DNA of 64,000 bases from Streptomyces sp. NBC_00083 (GCF_026343295.1 NZ_JAPELY010000003.1:1178001-1242000), one strand, 5' to 3'; counted from the first letter of the stretch, positions 1 to 7,624 are shown. Made by a program: numbers and translations. Notes: generated by a model from the sequence alone, not told the origin.

Positions 1-324
1 GAAGGAAGACTGTCGGCCGAGGAGGAGGCCTTCCGCCGCACCAACAACGCTTGGTACGACGCCGCGTACACCGACCCCTCGACGGTCGACCCCTCTGTCT
101 ACGACGACGCGGTCAACCCTGGCGCCGCGGCATGGTTCAAGCCGTCGGCCACCCACCTCCTCGTCCGGGTCCCGGGATATCTGTCGATACTGGCGGCCCA
201 CGGCGTCGACTGCCTGGCACTGTCGTCCGCCGACCCCGGGCGGGTCATCTACGAGGATGACGTACAAGTCGTGGTCATTCCACACGAGTTGAGCGGTCCG
301 GGGTCGGCGGCCCCACGCGGCTGA
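1..324 (+). CDS. Hypothetical protein, 3' end only
   Basis: An open frame enters from the left edge and ends with TGA at 322-324, giving 107 visible residues without a start. The fragment is acidic and Tyr/Trp-bearing (RTNNAWYDAAYTDPSTVDP, then FKPSATHLLVRVPGYLSIL and a Val-rich strand DDVQVVVIPHE). Codon use has the strong GC3 bias of a real actinomycete gene. I do not recognise the family; the pattern looks like a small soluble alpha/beta protein. The next gene is convergent, and the roughly 170 bp between them show nothing I can name. Confidence 0.6.
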   Translation, partial: EGRLSAEEEAFRRTNNAWYDAAYTDPSTVDPSVYDDAVNPGAAAWFKPSATHLLVRVPGYLSILAAHGVDCLALSSADPGRVIYEDDVQVVVIPHELSGPGSAAPRG

Positions 325-491
325 CGGAGGAGAGGGGTGCCGTACGGCTCGCAGTCCGACATCCAGGCGGCGCCGCCCGACACCCCCGGACCCGCCCCAG
401 CAGGACGCCCGGCCACGCCACAGTCGGGCCCCGGCCGACTGTGGCGTACAGGGTGCGACGGCCCCCGGACGGATGGACGGATGGCGCCGAC

Positions 492-1148
492 TCAGGCCGT
501 CGTTCCGCCTGTGTCCACCGACGGGGGCGGCGTGTGGCGGGGCCAGGGCGCGCCCGCCTGTTCGGAGGCGGCAGCCCGCAGCGCTTCGGCCAGGGAACTC
601 CCTGGATACGTGCCGAACTCCTGGTACTTCCAGCGGTAGTGCCAGGACCAGTAACTGACCACGCGCCGTTCCGTCCGGGCGAAGAACGCGGGATTCCGAA
701 CGATGAAGTCTCCATAGAGACGGCGCTGGACCGAGTCCTGAACTCTGAGTCCGGGCAGCCCGCCGTAGATGGCTTCGAGGATCTCCACCACGTATTCGCC
801 GACCAGCTGCACGACGAACGGGACCACCCACGCCTCGTCCAGCTTCACGATCTGTTCAAGGTGGCGTTGACGGACCCGGCCGTCGCTGTGCCGGGAGTAC
901 AAGCAGTGCAGGACCACCTGCTGGACGTCGGACAGTGAACCCACCACGTCGGCGTCCGGCTCATTGCGGTCGATCCGCAGGGGGATGGTGACGGTCTCCC
1001 CCTCCACCTCGACCTGGAACGGGTTCGCCGGTGCGCATGTGCCATCCGGTACGAGCGCCAGCACACGCTTCACATCACCCGCGAGCCGCGACGGGAACGC
1101 CCTCACCAAGGGATCGGTGCTGTTCGACGGCGCCCATGACTTCTCCAC
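492..1148 (-). CDS. Conserved hypothetical protein
   Basis: This 218-residue soluble protein has no signal peptide or membrane segment. It has a mixed alpha/beta character, with a central helical part (VVPFVVQLVGEYVVEILEAI) and an aromatic C-terminal stretch (SYWSWHYRWKYQEFGTYPGSSL), then a disordered Pro/Thr-rich tail. Coding bias is clear and no competing frame is convincing. I do not recognise a named domain and assign no function. It lies downstream of, and on the same strand as, the HxlR gene at 1333-1818, but the 184-bp gap gives no strong reason to call an operon. Confidence 0.6.
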   Translation of the reverse strand: MEKSWAPSNSTDPLVRAFPSRLAGDVKRVLALVPDGTCAPANPFQVEVEGETVTIPLRIDRNEPDADVVGSLSDVQQVVLHCLYSRHSDGRVRQRHLEQIVKLDEAWVVPFVVQLVGEYVVEILEAIYGGLPGLRVQDSVQRRLYGDFIVRNPAFFARTERRVVSYWSWHYRWKYQEFGTYPGSSLAEALRAAASEQAGAPWPRHTPPPSVDTGGTTA

Positions 1149-1332
1149 GGTACGAGCGTAAGGGCCGGCTCATCCACTCGGTGCACCGCAGCCGGCCGGA
1201 CCGCGATCGGGCTCACCTTTTGCGTCCGGCCGGAAAGTCGGCAAGGGGCCACCAGGCGTTGCTTGTTGAGGCGCCTGGCTGCGAGGTCCGGCCCAGTATG
1301 AGGTTGCCGCCGTCATTGAACGGCTGTGGCCA

Positions 1333-1818
1333 TCACTCTTCCCGGCAGGCTTGTCGCGCCTCGGCAAGCCGGTTGCTGCGGTCGATCGCCGCCATGTGTG
1401 TCTCGGCCCAGACCCGCAGGGAGGAGAGCGGCTCTTCGAGGGACAGGCCCAGCTCGGTGAGCCGGTAGTGGACCGCGGGCGGCACGGTGGCTTCCACACG
1501 GCGTACGACCAGGCCGTCACGCACCAGGCTCTGCAGCGTGACGGACAGCATCTTCTGCGAGACGCCCGGAACACGACGTCGAAGTTCCGCGAACCGGAGT
1601 TCACCGGGCTCCGCCTCGGCCAACACCTTGACCACTATCGACGTCCACTTGGTGCCGATGCGGTCGAGCAACTGGCGGGTCGGACAGAGCGGGTCGAGGA
1701 CGTCACCGCGCTCGCCGACCCGGCCACGCGGTTCGTCGGACGGCGCACTGTGCTCGGTGGACCGCCCACTGGTCTCGGCGGAGCGCCCACCGCGCTCGGC
1801 GGGCATCGACGTGGTCAC
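1333..1818 (-). CDS. HxlR-family winged-helix transcriptional regulator
   Basis: This is a 161-residue DNA-binding protein. About 40 disordered N-terminal residues precede a classic HxlR winged helix: CPTRQLLDRIGTKWTSIVV with the conserved Cys and Trp, then LRFAELRRRVPGVSQKMLSV as the recognition region, then DGLVVRRVEATVPPAVHYRLT as the wing. HxlR proteins are dimeric sensors of aldehydes, quinones or oxidants, often using the N-terminal Cys. The gene is divergent from an alpha/beta-hydrolase, with a small palindrome in the shared promoter, so the hydrolase is its likely target. The start is GTG at 1818; an in-frame ATG at 1806 is an alternative. Confidence 0.9.
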   Translation of the reverse strand: MTTSMPAERGGRSAETSGRSTEHSAPSDEPRGRVGERGDVLDPLCPTRQLLDRIGTKWTSIVVKVLAEAEPGELRFAELRRRVPGVSQKMLSVTLQSLVRDGLVVRRVEATVPPAVHYRLTELGLSLEEPLSSLRVWAETHMAAIDRSNRLAEARQACREE

Positions 1819-1864
1819 CCGGAGCTCACCACCTGAGGGGAAAGTGCCGTCTTGGAGCGACCAG

Positions 1865-1878
1865 GCTAGTTCCCTAGC
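1865..1878. promoter_or_regulatory. Candidate HxlR operator palindrome
   Basis: GCTAGTTCCCTAGC is a perfect inverted repeat with 5-bp arms and a 4-bp spacer. It sits in the 100-bp space between the divergent HxlR and hydrolase genes, about 40 bp before the hydrolase ATG. Position and symmetry suit an HxlR dimer; binding is inferred. Confidence 0.4.
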
Positions 1879-1918
1879 GTGACCCTGTCACCATTCCTCA
1901 CCTCCCTGGAGTTCCTCC

Positions 1919-2776
1919 ATGCCCGAACTGCGACGAGTCGCCGTCAACGGTGTCGAACTCAACGTCGCCCTCGCGGGATCCGGCCCGCCTGTCCTGCTGC
2001 TGCACGGCTTCCCCCACACATGGGAGGTGTGGACGGACGTCATGGCTGACCTGTCCGACCGGTACCGCGTCATCGCCCCTGACCTGCGCGGTTTCGGTGC
2101 GAGCAGCCCGGCCGTGTCCGGATATGACGCCGGAACCCTGGCCGAGGACGCGGCGGCGCTACTCTCCGAGCTGGGCGTGTCCTCGGTATCGGTAGCGGGC
2201 ATCGACGCCGGTGCCCCAGCAGCCCTTCTCCTCGCCCTGCGCCACCCCGGCCTCGTTCGCCGCCTGGTCGTCATGGAGGCTGTGCTCGGCGGTCTCCCGG
2301 GCGCCGAGGATTTCCTCGCCGACGGACCACCGTGGTGGTTCGGCTTCCACACCGCCGCGCCAGGCCTCGCGGAGACGGTGCTGGAGGGCAACGAGGCCGC
2401 CTACGTCGACTGGTTCCTGCACACCGGCACACTCGGCGATGGAGCACCCCGCGCCATCCGGGACGCCTTTGTCCGCGCATACACGGGCAGCGGTGCATTG
2501 AGCCGCGCGTTCTCGTACTACCGGGCCCTGCCCGAAAGCGCGCTGCAGATCGGGCAGGCCGTCGCCACCACCCGCCTGACGATGCCAACGATGGCGGTGG
2601 GTGCCCAGCCCGTCGGTTCGGCGTTGGAGCGTCAACTACGCCCCATCGCCGATGACTTCACCGGACATGTCATCAAGGAGTGCGGCCACATCATCCCGCT
2701 CCACCGACCGCACGCCCTGCTCGCGCTGTTGGAGCCGTTCCTGGCCGGCCCGGCCGGTCTGGCACGCAGGGCGTAA
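1919..2776 (+). CDS. Alpha/beta-hydrolase, epoxide-hydrolase-like
   Basis: This is a 285-residue cytosolic alpha/beta-hydrolase. The oxyanion motif HGFPHTWEVW is near residue 30 and DLRGFGAS near 60. The nucleophile elbow is VAGIDAGAPAA, with Asp in place of the Ser of esterases. That Asp and the following lid are typical of the epoxide hydrolase and haloalkane dehalogenase branch. The catalytic His is in ECGHIIPLHRP near the C terminus. The likely reaction is hydrolysis through an Asp-ester intermediate; the substrate is unknown. CCTCCCTGGAGTT precedes the ATG. It is divergent from the HxlR gene and ends 5 bp before the convergent lipoprotein gene. Confidence 0.88.
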   Translation: MPELRRVAVNGVELNVALAGSGPPVLLLHGFPHTWEVWTDVMADLSDRYRVIAPDLRGFGASSPAVSGYDAGTLAEDAAALLSELGVSSVSVAGIDAGAPAALLLALRHPGLVRRLVVMEAVLGGLPGAEDFLADGPPWWFGFHTAAPGLAETVLEGNEAAYVDWFLHTGTLGDGAPRAIRDAFVRAYTGSGALSRAFSYYRALPESALQIGQAVATTRLTMPTMAVGAQPVGSALERQLRPIADDFTGHVIKECGHIIPLHRPHALLALLEPFLAGPAGLARRA

Positions 2777-2781
2777 CGACG

Positions 2782-3264
2782 TCAATGGCCGAGTTGCTGC
2801 CGGCAGGCGCGGACAATGGACGGATCGAGGCCGGTGCCCTGGGCCCAGGAGCACACCACCCGTGGGTTGTAGCCGGGTTGGGGGGTGGGGCGACGCGGAT
2901 GGGGGTGGGTGGTGAGGGAGGGGCGATGGGCGGTTGACGGGTGGTCGGCGGCACCGCTGGTGTCGCGGTGATGTCGAGCCCTGGCCTCGTGTTGTGGCGG
3001 TTCGGGGGTGGGTCGGGGCTGGTCTGCCGAGCCGGTGCCTGCGGCATCGGATGCGGGGGCCGGGTCGTAGGCGGGTTCCAGGGCTTCGCGGGCGGGTGGC
3101 TGGACGGGGCGGGGCCACATCGAGTCGGCGGCCGCGGGAACGGTGTGGCTTCCGTCGGGAGCAAGCTGGCGTGCGGGCACTGCCGGCCGTGGGGTCACGG
3201 AAACGCAGGCGGTACTGGTCAGCACGGCCAGCATGACGAGGGGCATGCGGGGGATGCGCATCAC
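2782..3264 (-). CDS. Small secreted lipoprotein, Pro-rich
   Basis: This protein has 160 residues. The N terminus MMRIPRMPLVMLAVLTSTAC is a lipoprotein signal with lipobox TSTAC, predicting attachment to the outer face of the membrane. Next comes a long Pro/His/Ala-rich disordered linker, and the C-terminal 35 residues (YNPRVVCSWAQGTGLDPSIV, RACRQQLGH) hold two Cys and look folded. No enzyme motif is visible. The GTG start overlaps the stop of the upstream SH3-like gene as GTGA, so the two are translationally coupled and probably work together at the cell surface. Confidence 0.7.
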   Translation of the reverse strand: MMRIPRMPLVMLAVLTSTACVSVTPRPAVPARQLAPDGSHTVPAAADSMWPRPVQPPAREALEPAYDPAPASDAAGTGSADQPRPTPEPPQHEARARHHRDTSGAADHPSTAHRPSLTTHPHPRRPTPQPGYNPRVVCSWAQGTGLDPSIVRACRQQLGH

Positions 3265-3584
3265 GGGCCGCTGGGGGCGAGCTCTTCCTTGGCTGTGGAG
3301 ACCGAGTGCCGATCCACCCAGCCGTCCACCCCGGAGCCCTTCATCGTGATGTGCGCCCAGTTCACGTCACGCGAGTAGCCGTGAAAGCGGCACTTTTGGT
3401 CGAGGCGGCCGACCCCTGCCTTGGGCGCTGTCTTCGACGGCGTGTGGCGGATGACGGCGGTGCCGACCGAGATGCGGCACGGCTCCTCCCCGGGGGAGGC
3501 AGCAGCCGCCGACCCCGTCAGCGCGAGAGCAGCAGTGCTCAGCACGCCCACAATTCCCCACGTCGGTCTGGGCGTTGTGCGCAC
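3261..3584 (-). CDS. Secreted SH3-like small protein
   Basis: This is a 107-residue exported protein. A signal peptide (TWGIVGVLSTAALALTGSAAAA) is followed by one compact domain with CRISVGTAVIRHTPS, KCRFHGYSRD and VNWAHITMKG then GWVDRHSV, the strand pattern of bacterial SH3-like domains that bind peptidoglycan or proteins. Two Cys may form a disulfide. I chose GTG at 3584 because GGAGG lies 6 nt upstream; the ATG at 3590 abuts that site and seems too close. The stop overlaps the downstream lipoprotein start by 4 bp, so this is a two-gene operon. Confidence 0.7.
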   Translation of the reverse strand: MRTTPRPTWGIVGVLSTAALALTGSAAAASPGEEPCRISVGTAVIRHTPSKTAPKAGVGRLDQKCRFHGYSRDVNWAHITMKGSGVDGWVDRHSVSTAKEELAPSGP

Positions 3585-3806
3585 GGGCATCCTCCAAAGA
3601 TCGCGAGTACAGGAGGACCTTCGTAGCGAGGGTGCTGGGGCGAAGTCGAGCTGGGAGGAGGCCCGTTCACCCCTGCGGATGGAAACTGCCATCATCACAC
3701 CGGGCGAGGTGGTCGCCTCCTCGACGGCGGCAGCGGCAGGCACGTGGCACCCTCGCCGGCGCGTCCTCCTAGGTGCTCGCTGTCGGCGCGGCGCGTGGTG
3801 CCTGCG

Positions 3807-5036
3807 TCACGACTTCGTCAGGCGCAGAGGTAGCGAAAGGAGGCCGCGGTGGCGGGGGTTGACTTGCCATCTTGGCTCGTGGTCGTCGCTCAGGCGCAGG
3901 CCCGGATAGCGGTTCAGTAGCTGAGTGAACGCGATTTCGGCCTGGAGCCGGGCCAGCGGCGCGCCGAGGCAGTGGTGGATGCCGTGGCCGAAGGCGAGGT
4001 GTTTGGCGGCGTCCTCGCGACGGAAGTCGAACCGGTCGGGGTCGGGAAACACCTGCGGGTCGCGGTTGGCGCCGAGCAACGAGATCTGTACGAACTCCCC
4101 CTCGTCGAGGGTTACCTCGCCGACCTCGACCGGCTCGGCGGCGTACCGCAGCGAGGCGAGGGCCGACGGGGACTCGTACCGCAGGATCTCCTCCACCGCG
4201 CCTGGCATGAGCGTCATATCGGCGCGCAGGGCGGCGAGTTGCTCGGGGTGGGTCAGCAGGGTGTGGATGCCGTTGGCGATGAGGTTGACCGTGGTCTGAT
4301 GGCCCGCGATCACCAACAGGAAGGCCATGGACGTGATCTCGTCCTCACTGAGCGCCTCCTCTCCCTCCGCGCGAGCCTCGACCAGCGCGGACAGCAGCCC
4401 GTCGTCGGGGTTTTCGCGCTTGAGGGCGAGCAGTGCCCGGAGGTAGGTCAGCATGGAGTCGGCGGTGAACACCGACACCTCGCCGTCGCCCTGGCCGCCG
4501 TCGAGGGTGTTGCCGCGGACCTGGAGGGTCTCGTGGTCGGCGTCCGAGGCGCCGAAGAGGTCGAACACCACGGCCAGCGGCAGCGGCAGCGCGAACTCGC
4601 TGATCAACTCGACTTCGTCCCGCCCCTCCCACGCGTCCAGAAGCCCCGACACATGGGCCTCGACGGCAGGGCGCAGGGCCGCCGTGCGGCGCTGCGTGAA
4701 CGCTTTCTGGACGAGCTTGCGCAGCCGGGTGTGGTGCGGCGGATCCGTGTTCAGCATGTGGCTGAACAGAGCGCTGCCGGGGCCCTGGGTGAGTCCCACA
4801 TGGCGGCCGAACCTCTCCACGGCCCCGTCCTTGGACAGCCGGGGATCGGCCAGGAGTTCCTTCGCGTCGGCGTACGAGGTGACGACCCACCCCTCGACCG
4901 GGATCGGGCCCGGATAGCGGGCCCGGCGTGCTCCGCCCGCTTCGCGCCATGCGCGGTAGGTGGCATGGGGGTGGTCGAAGAACTCCGGATCGACGATCTG
5001 CGTGGCGGGGTCGGCGGGTGTCGCGATCTCAGACAT
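3807..5036 (-). CDS. Cytochrome P450 (canonical bacterial class I type)
   Basis: This 409-residue P450 has all hallmarks. The I-helix is AGHQTT at about 244-249, close to the usual AG(G/H)(D/E)TT but with Gln as the acidic-alcohol partner. ExxR is EEILR around 283-286, and the heme loop FGHGIHHCLG has the thiolate Cys at about 356. It resembles the soluble CYP105/107-type oxidases of Streptomyces and needs ferredoxin and reductase, which are not encoded nearby. The start overlaps the stop of the upstream atypical P450 by 8 bp (ATGTCTGA), placing it in the RiPP operon. The probable role is an extra oxidation of the crosslinked peptide (inference). The Gln in the I-helix is unusual. Confidence 0.93.
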   Translation of the reverse strand: MSEIATPADPATQIVDPEFFDHPHATYRAWREAGGARRARYPGPIPVEGWVVTSYADAKELLADPRLSKDGAVERFGRHVGLTQGPGSALFSHMLNTDPPHHTRLRKLVQKAFTQRRTAALRPAVEAHVSGLLDAWEGRDEVELISEFALPLPLAVVFDLFGASDADHETLQVRGNTLDGGQGDGEVSVFTADSMLTYLRALLALKRENPDDGLLSALVEARAEGEEALSEDEITSMAFLLVIAGHQTTVNLIANGIHTLLTHPEQLAALRADMTLMPGAVEEILRYESPSALASLRYAAEPVEVGEVTLDEGEFVQISLLGANRDPQVFPDPDRFDFRREDAAKHLAFGHGIHHCLGAPLARLQAEIAFTQLLNRYPGLRLSDDHEPRWQVNPRHRGLLSLPLRLTKS

Positions 5037-6099
5037 GGCGGACCTTGCTCTTATGGCCGATGTGAACGGTCTTCACGCCGAGCAGCCCCACCAGCGGTAC
5101 GTCGGCGGTGCGCTGGCCCGGAGCCACCACAAGACCGGTGCGACGTATGTGGTCCAGGAGGAGTTCGGCCAGGGGCATCACCATGTGGCGGCCCCAGCAG
5201 CGCTCCGAGACATGACCGAACGGCATGTAGCCGGAGGTGTTGTCCGGGTCGAGTCCGGCCCAGCGTCCGGGCCGGAACTCGTTCGGCGCGTCCCACAGGG
5301 CGGGGTCGCGGTGGGTGAGGAGCGGCAGCATCAGCAGGTCGTCCCCCTGCCCGATGCGGCCGTCGATCGCCGGGTACTCCGGTGACCGGTTGCGCAGCAG
5401 GTTCCACGAGGGGGGCAGGAGCCGCATCGCCTCGTACAGGATGTCGCGGTTGGACGCGTCGTCGTCGAAGGGTGAGCCGAGCCAGAGGGCGTTGGCGACG
5501 AGGGTGGAGACCGTGAAGCAGACCGGTGCGGCAGCGCGCCGGTAGATTCCCATCGCATAGCGCCGGTCGTCGTAGGTGCGCGCCTCGGCGAACAGGTTGG
5601 CCAAATGCGTCAGTTGGGGCCCGGGGGCAGGTCGGCGGGGGAGGGCGGCCCCGGCCACGATGGTGCTCCAGGTGAGCCTGGGGTCGATCTCCAGCGTGCG
5701 GGACATGAGGATCCGCAGGCGGTACGGGTCGTCGCGCAGCACGAGGTCGCTCAGGAACCGGTGCCCGGTGATGGGCCAGGGCCCGGACAGATCGGTCGAC
5801 TCCGGCAGCGGGTCGGGCTGTTCGAGCGCCGCACGGACGTCCTTGCCGACCGTGCGCATCACCGAAGACGCCTCCGCCTTGGAGATCGACCGGCCGTGCA
5901 GCGGCTTGAAGGTGGGCCGTTCCGTCTCGGTCGCCCGTCTGGCGGCCAGGATGCGGTCGGAGAGTTCCGCGCCGGCGATGCCGATGGTGTCGGGTTCGAG
6001 GCGGACGAGGTCCTTCCCGAGGTGTTCGTCGAGCAGGGCCTGGAGACGAGGAGCGAGCACCGTGGTGCGGCGGCGGGTGCGGGGCGTGGCGTAGGGCAT
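5029..6099 (-). CDS. Atypical short cytochrome P450, candidate peptide-crosslinking enzyme
   Basis: This protein has 356 residues, shorter than the usual roughly 400. Heme loop FGHVSERCWG carries the proximal Cys near residue 301, K-helix ExxR is EAMR (223-226), and FRPGRW is near 275. I could not find the (A/G)Gx(D/E)T signature in the I-helix, as in several P450s that couple aromatic side chains instead of hydroxylating. It follows the AWYFWY precursor gene after a hairpin. In tryptorubin-type atropopeptides one P450 installs all crosslinks, so this is the likely maturase. Start ATG at 6099 has GGAG 8 nt upstream; a GTG at 6138 lies inside the hairpin and is less likely. It is translationally coupled to the next P450. 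Confidence 0.85.
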   Translation of the reverse strand: MPYATPRTRRRTTVLAPRLQALLDEHLGKDLVRLEPDTIGIAGAELSDRILAARRATETERPTFKPLHGRSISKAEASSVMRTVGKDVRAALEQPDPLPESTDLSGPWPITGHRFLSDLVLRDDPYRLRILMSRTLEIDPRLTWSTIVAGAALPRRPAPGPQLTHLANLFAEARTYDDRRYAMGIYRRAAAPVCFTVSTLVANALWLGSPFDDDASNRDILYEAMRLLPPSWNLLRNRSPEYPAIDGRIGQGDDLLMLPLLTHRDPALWDAPNEFRPGRWAGLDPDNTSGYMPFGHVSERCWGRHMVMPLAELLLDHIRRTGLVVAPGQRTADVPLVGLLGVKTVHIGHKSKVRHV

Positions 6100-6128
6100 A
6101 CGGAGAGCTCCGGAAATGAAAATGCGGA

Positions 6129-6183
6129 GGGCCCGCACACGCGACTGACCGAAATTCAGTCGGCCTGCCTCGTGTGCGGGCCC
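6129..6183 (-). terminator. Attenuator-like hairpin between precursor and P450
   Basis: Perfect 13-bp arms GGGCCCGCACACG (6129-6141) and CGTGTGCGGGCCC (6171-6183) enclose an inner 7-bp stem CGACTGA/TCAGTCG (6142-6148, 6156-6162) with a 7-nt loop and an 8-nt bulge. It lies in the 100 bp between the precursor stop (6200) and the P450 start (6099). In the direction of transcription it is followed by a T-rich stretch (CATTTTCATTT on the minus strand). Such structures in RiPP operons terminate most transcripts after the precursor or protect its mRNA, giving more peptide than enzyme. That role is inferred. Confidence 0.65.
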
Positions 6184-6199
6184 AGGATTGGCCTTCGGT

Positions 6200-6280
6200 T
6201 TAGTACCAGAAGTACCAGGCAGCCTGCTTCAGGCTCGGCTGGCTCTTCTTGGCACGCAGGGCGGCAATAATCTTCGACAT
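6200..6280 (-). CDS. Atropopeptide-type RiPP precursor peptide, core AWYFWY
   Basis: This 26-residue gene is too short for routine ORF calling. The peptide starts MSKIIAALRAKK, continues SQPSLKQA as the rest of a basic leader, and ends with AWYFWY directly before TAA. Tryptorubin A, the type atropopeptide, derives from AWYIWY; only residue 4 differs (Phe for Ile). All four Trp/Tyr positions used for crosslinking are kept. AGGAAGG lies 8 nt before the ATG. A hairpin and an atypical P450 follow, the minimal known arrangement (precursor plus P450). The leader is probably removed by a protease encoded elsewhere; no protease or transporter is in this locus. Identity as precursor is strongly supported by core and context; the product structure is inferred. 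Confidence 0.88.
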   Translation of the reverse strand: MSKIIAALRAKKSQPSLKQAAWYFWY

Positions 6281-6922
6281 GATTAGTCCCTTCCTCTCGC
6301 TGATAACCGGATGTGAACCGCCGGACGGAGACCTTCCATTCACACACCTGGGGTGTGTTCATTTTCAATCACCGGCCGTTGAGGGAGAGTGAAGCGGGCC
6401 GTCGTGAGCGTTGTCAATGGTTCCGCCTTTCTTCTTCCCTGTGAGTCCTGGCGTTCACGTCGGGCCGCTCGAAACATTCATTCTGGCGGCGCGGAAGAAC
6501 AGTGCCCGAACGGTCATAGGGGATTGCCCGGAAATACCTTTCGACGCCCGTGACGGGCCTGCTAAATAGGGAGATCGGGAAAATCCGCGGTCCCCGGGTG
6601 TCCGCAGAAGGCCCCGGCACGAGACCCTGGCGGTGCGTCAGCTCAGACGCGCCGCACCTTCCCCGCAGGCCTCGGCGTGCGCCGTGGTCGATTGCGAACC
6701 GGTGCGAGCGGGTGCTCCCGCGTGCCGGATTCAGGGCGTGTCCGATGTCATGAGGTCGAGGCATTCGAGCGCGCGGACCGGTCGATGAGAGCGTCGACCA
6801 GTGACGGACGCGGCGAGCGGCTACATGCTGCGCGCGCCCACCGGGAATGCGGTGGACGGTGATCACTACCCCTCGCTACCCTCAGCACGCTGCATAGAAG
6901 TGCCAGATTCAGGAGCTTTCAG
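6281..6922. promoter_or_regulatory. Intergenic region holding the RiPP operon promoter
   Basis: These 640 bp separate the RiPP precursor from the plus-strand gene at 6923. On the minus strand TTGACA (6417-6412), an 18-bp spacer and TTCACT (6393-6388) form a plausible sigma-70-type promoter with a good -35 and weak -10. An inverted repeat ACACACC-TGG-GGTGTGT lies at 6342-6358, about 60 bp before the precursor ATG, and is a candidate operator. The 6420-6900 part has open frames but their composition (Arg/Pro/His-rich, no domain) does not support a gene. Confidence 0.4.
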
Positions 6923-7483
6923 GTGACACCGCATTCCCTCGCGTTCTACCTGGACGTGATCACCTCCGGGACCGTCCTCGGGGCGAAGCCCACGAGCAGT
7001 CCGGACGAGGTCACCGCCATCCTGGGCTCCGATTACAGCGAGAACTCATTCGACGACCACAGCATGTGGCGTGACTACGGAATGGCCGAGTTCTTCTGGT
7101 GCCGTGAATCGCTGGAGCACCCCTGGGCGGGGCATCACTTCACTCTCCAGGTCCACCGGCTCTCCTGGAGTGGCGGCGTGGTCAACACCTCCATTCGCAA
7201 ACGGTTCGGCCGCTTCGACCGGCATCTTCGCTTCGACAAACTGGAACGACTACTGGCCAGGCGGGGCGTGCACATGGAGGATGTTCCGGACGTCAATGCA
7301 CCTGAGTACAGCTTGCATTGGCAACCGGCCGCCCAGGTGGCCGTCATGGTGAGCCGGGCTCCCGAGAATTGGGCGAGCCGACGTGGCAATGCGCGCTCAG
7401 GCGACGTGCACGCCATTTACTCGCCCATGAGCGCCGAGACAGTGGCCTGGCACAGGACGCGCTACGGCACCCGGCCTGAATAA
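6923..7483 (+). CDS. Conserved hypothetical soluble protein
   Basis: This 186-residue protein has no signal or membrane segment. Features are SLAFYLDVITSGTVLGAKPT, then SPDEVTAILGSDYSENSFDD, an aromatic segment (MAEFFWCRESLEHPWAGHHF) and several alternating hydrophobic strands. The layout is reminiscent of small immunity-type proteins of polymorphic toxin systems, but no diagnostic motif is present and no toxin gene is adjacent, so I give no function. The GTG start has a plausible ribosome site (GGAGCTTTCAG). It faces away from the RiPP operon and is convergent with the two-component genes. Confidence 0.65.
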   Translation: MTPHSLAFYLDVITSGTVLGAKPTSSPDEVTAILGSDYSENSFDDHSMWRDYGMAEFFWCRESLEHPWAGHHFTLQVHRLSWSGGVVNTSIRKRFGRFDRHLRFDKLERLLARRGVHMEDVPDVNAPEYSLHWQPAAQVAVMVSRAPENWASRRGNARSGDVHAIYSPMSAETVAWHRTRYGTRPE

Positions 7484-7624
7484 CCCACCCGCGGCGAACC
7501 TGCTCCCGCGTGCCCGCCCGCGGACGGATGGCGCTAACTGATTCCCGGATGCCACCCCAAGGCCTCCGGGGCTGCTCACAGGCTGAGGGCGTACGTGACA
7601 ACGCCGTGCGATCCGAGCTGGGTG

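Noticed and set aside
6156..6368. Longer frame (about 70 codons) over the RiPP precursor region on the minus strand
   Set aside because: It overlaps the 26-codon precursor in a different frame, has no domain or ribosome site, and would destroy the AWYFWY reading.
6414..6866. 150-codon minus-strand frame upstream of the RiPP operon
   Set aside because: Arg/His/Pro-rich without any domain pattern, and it overlaps the likely promoter. Treated as chance in high-GC DNA.
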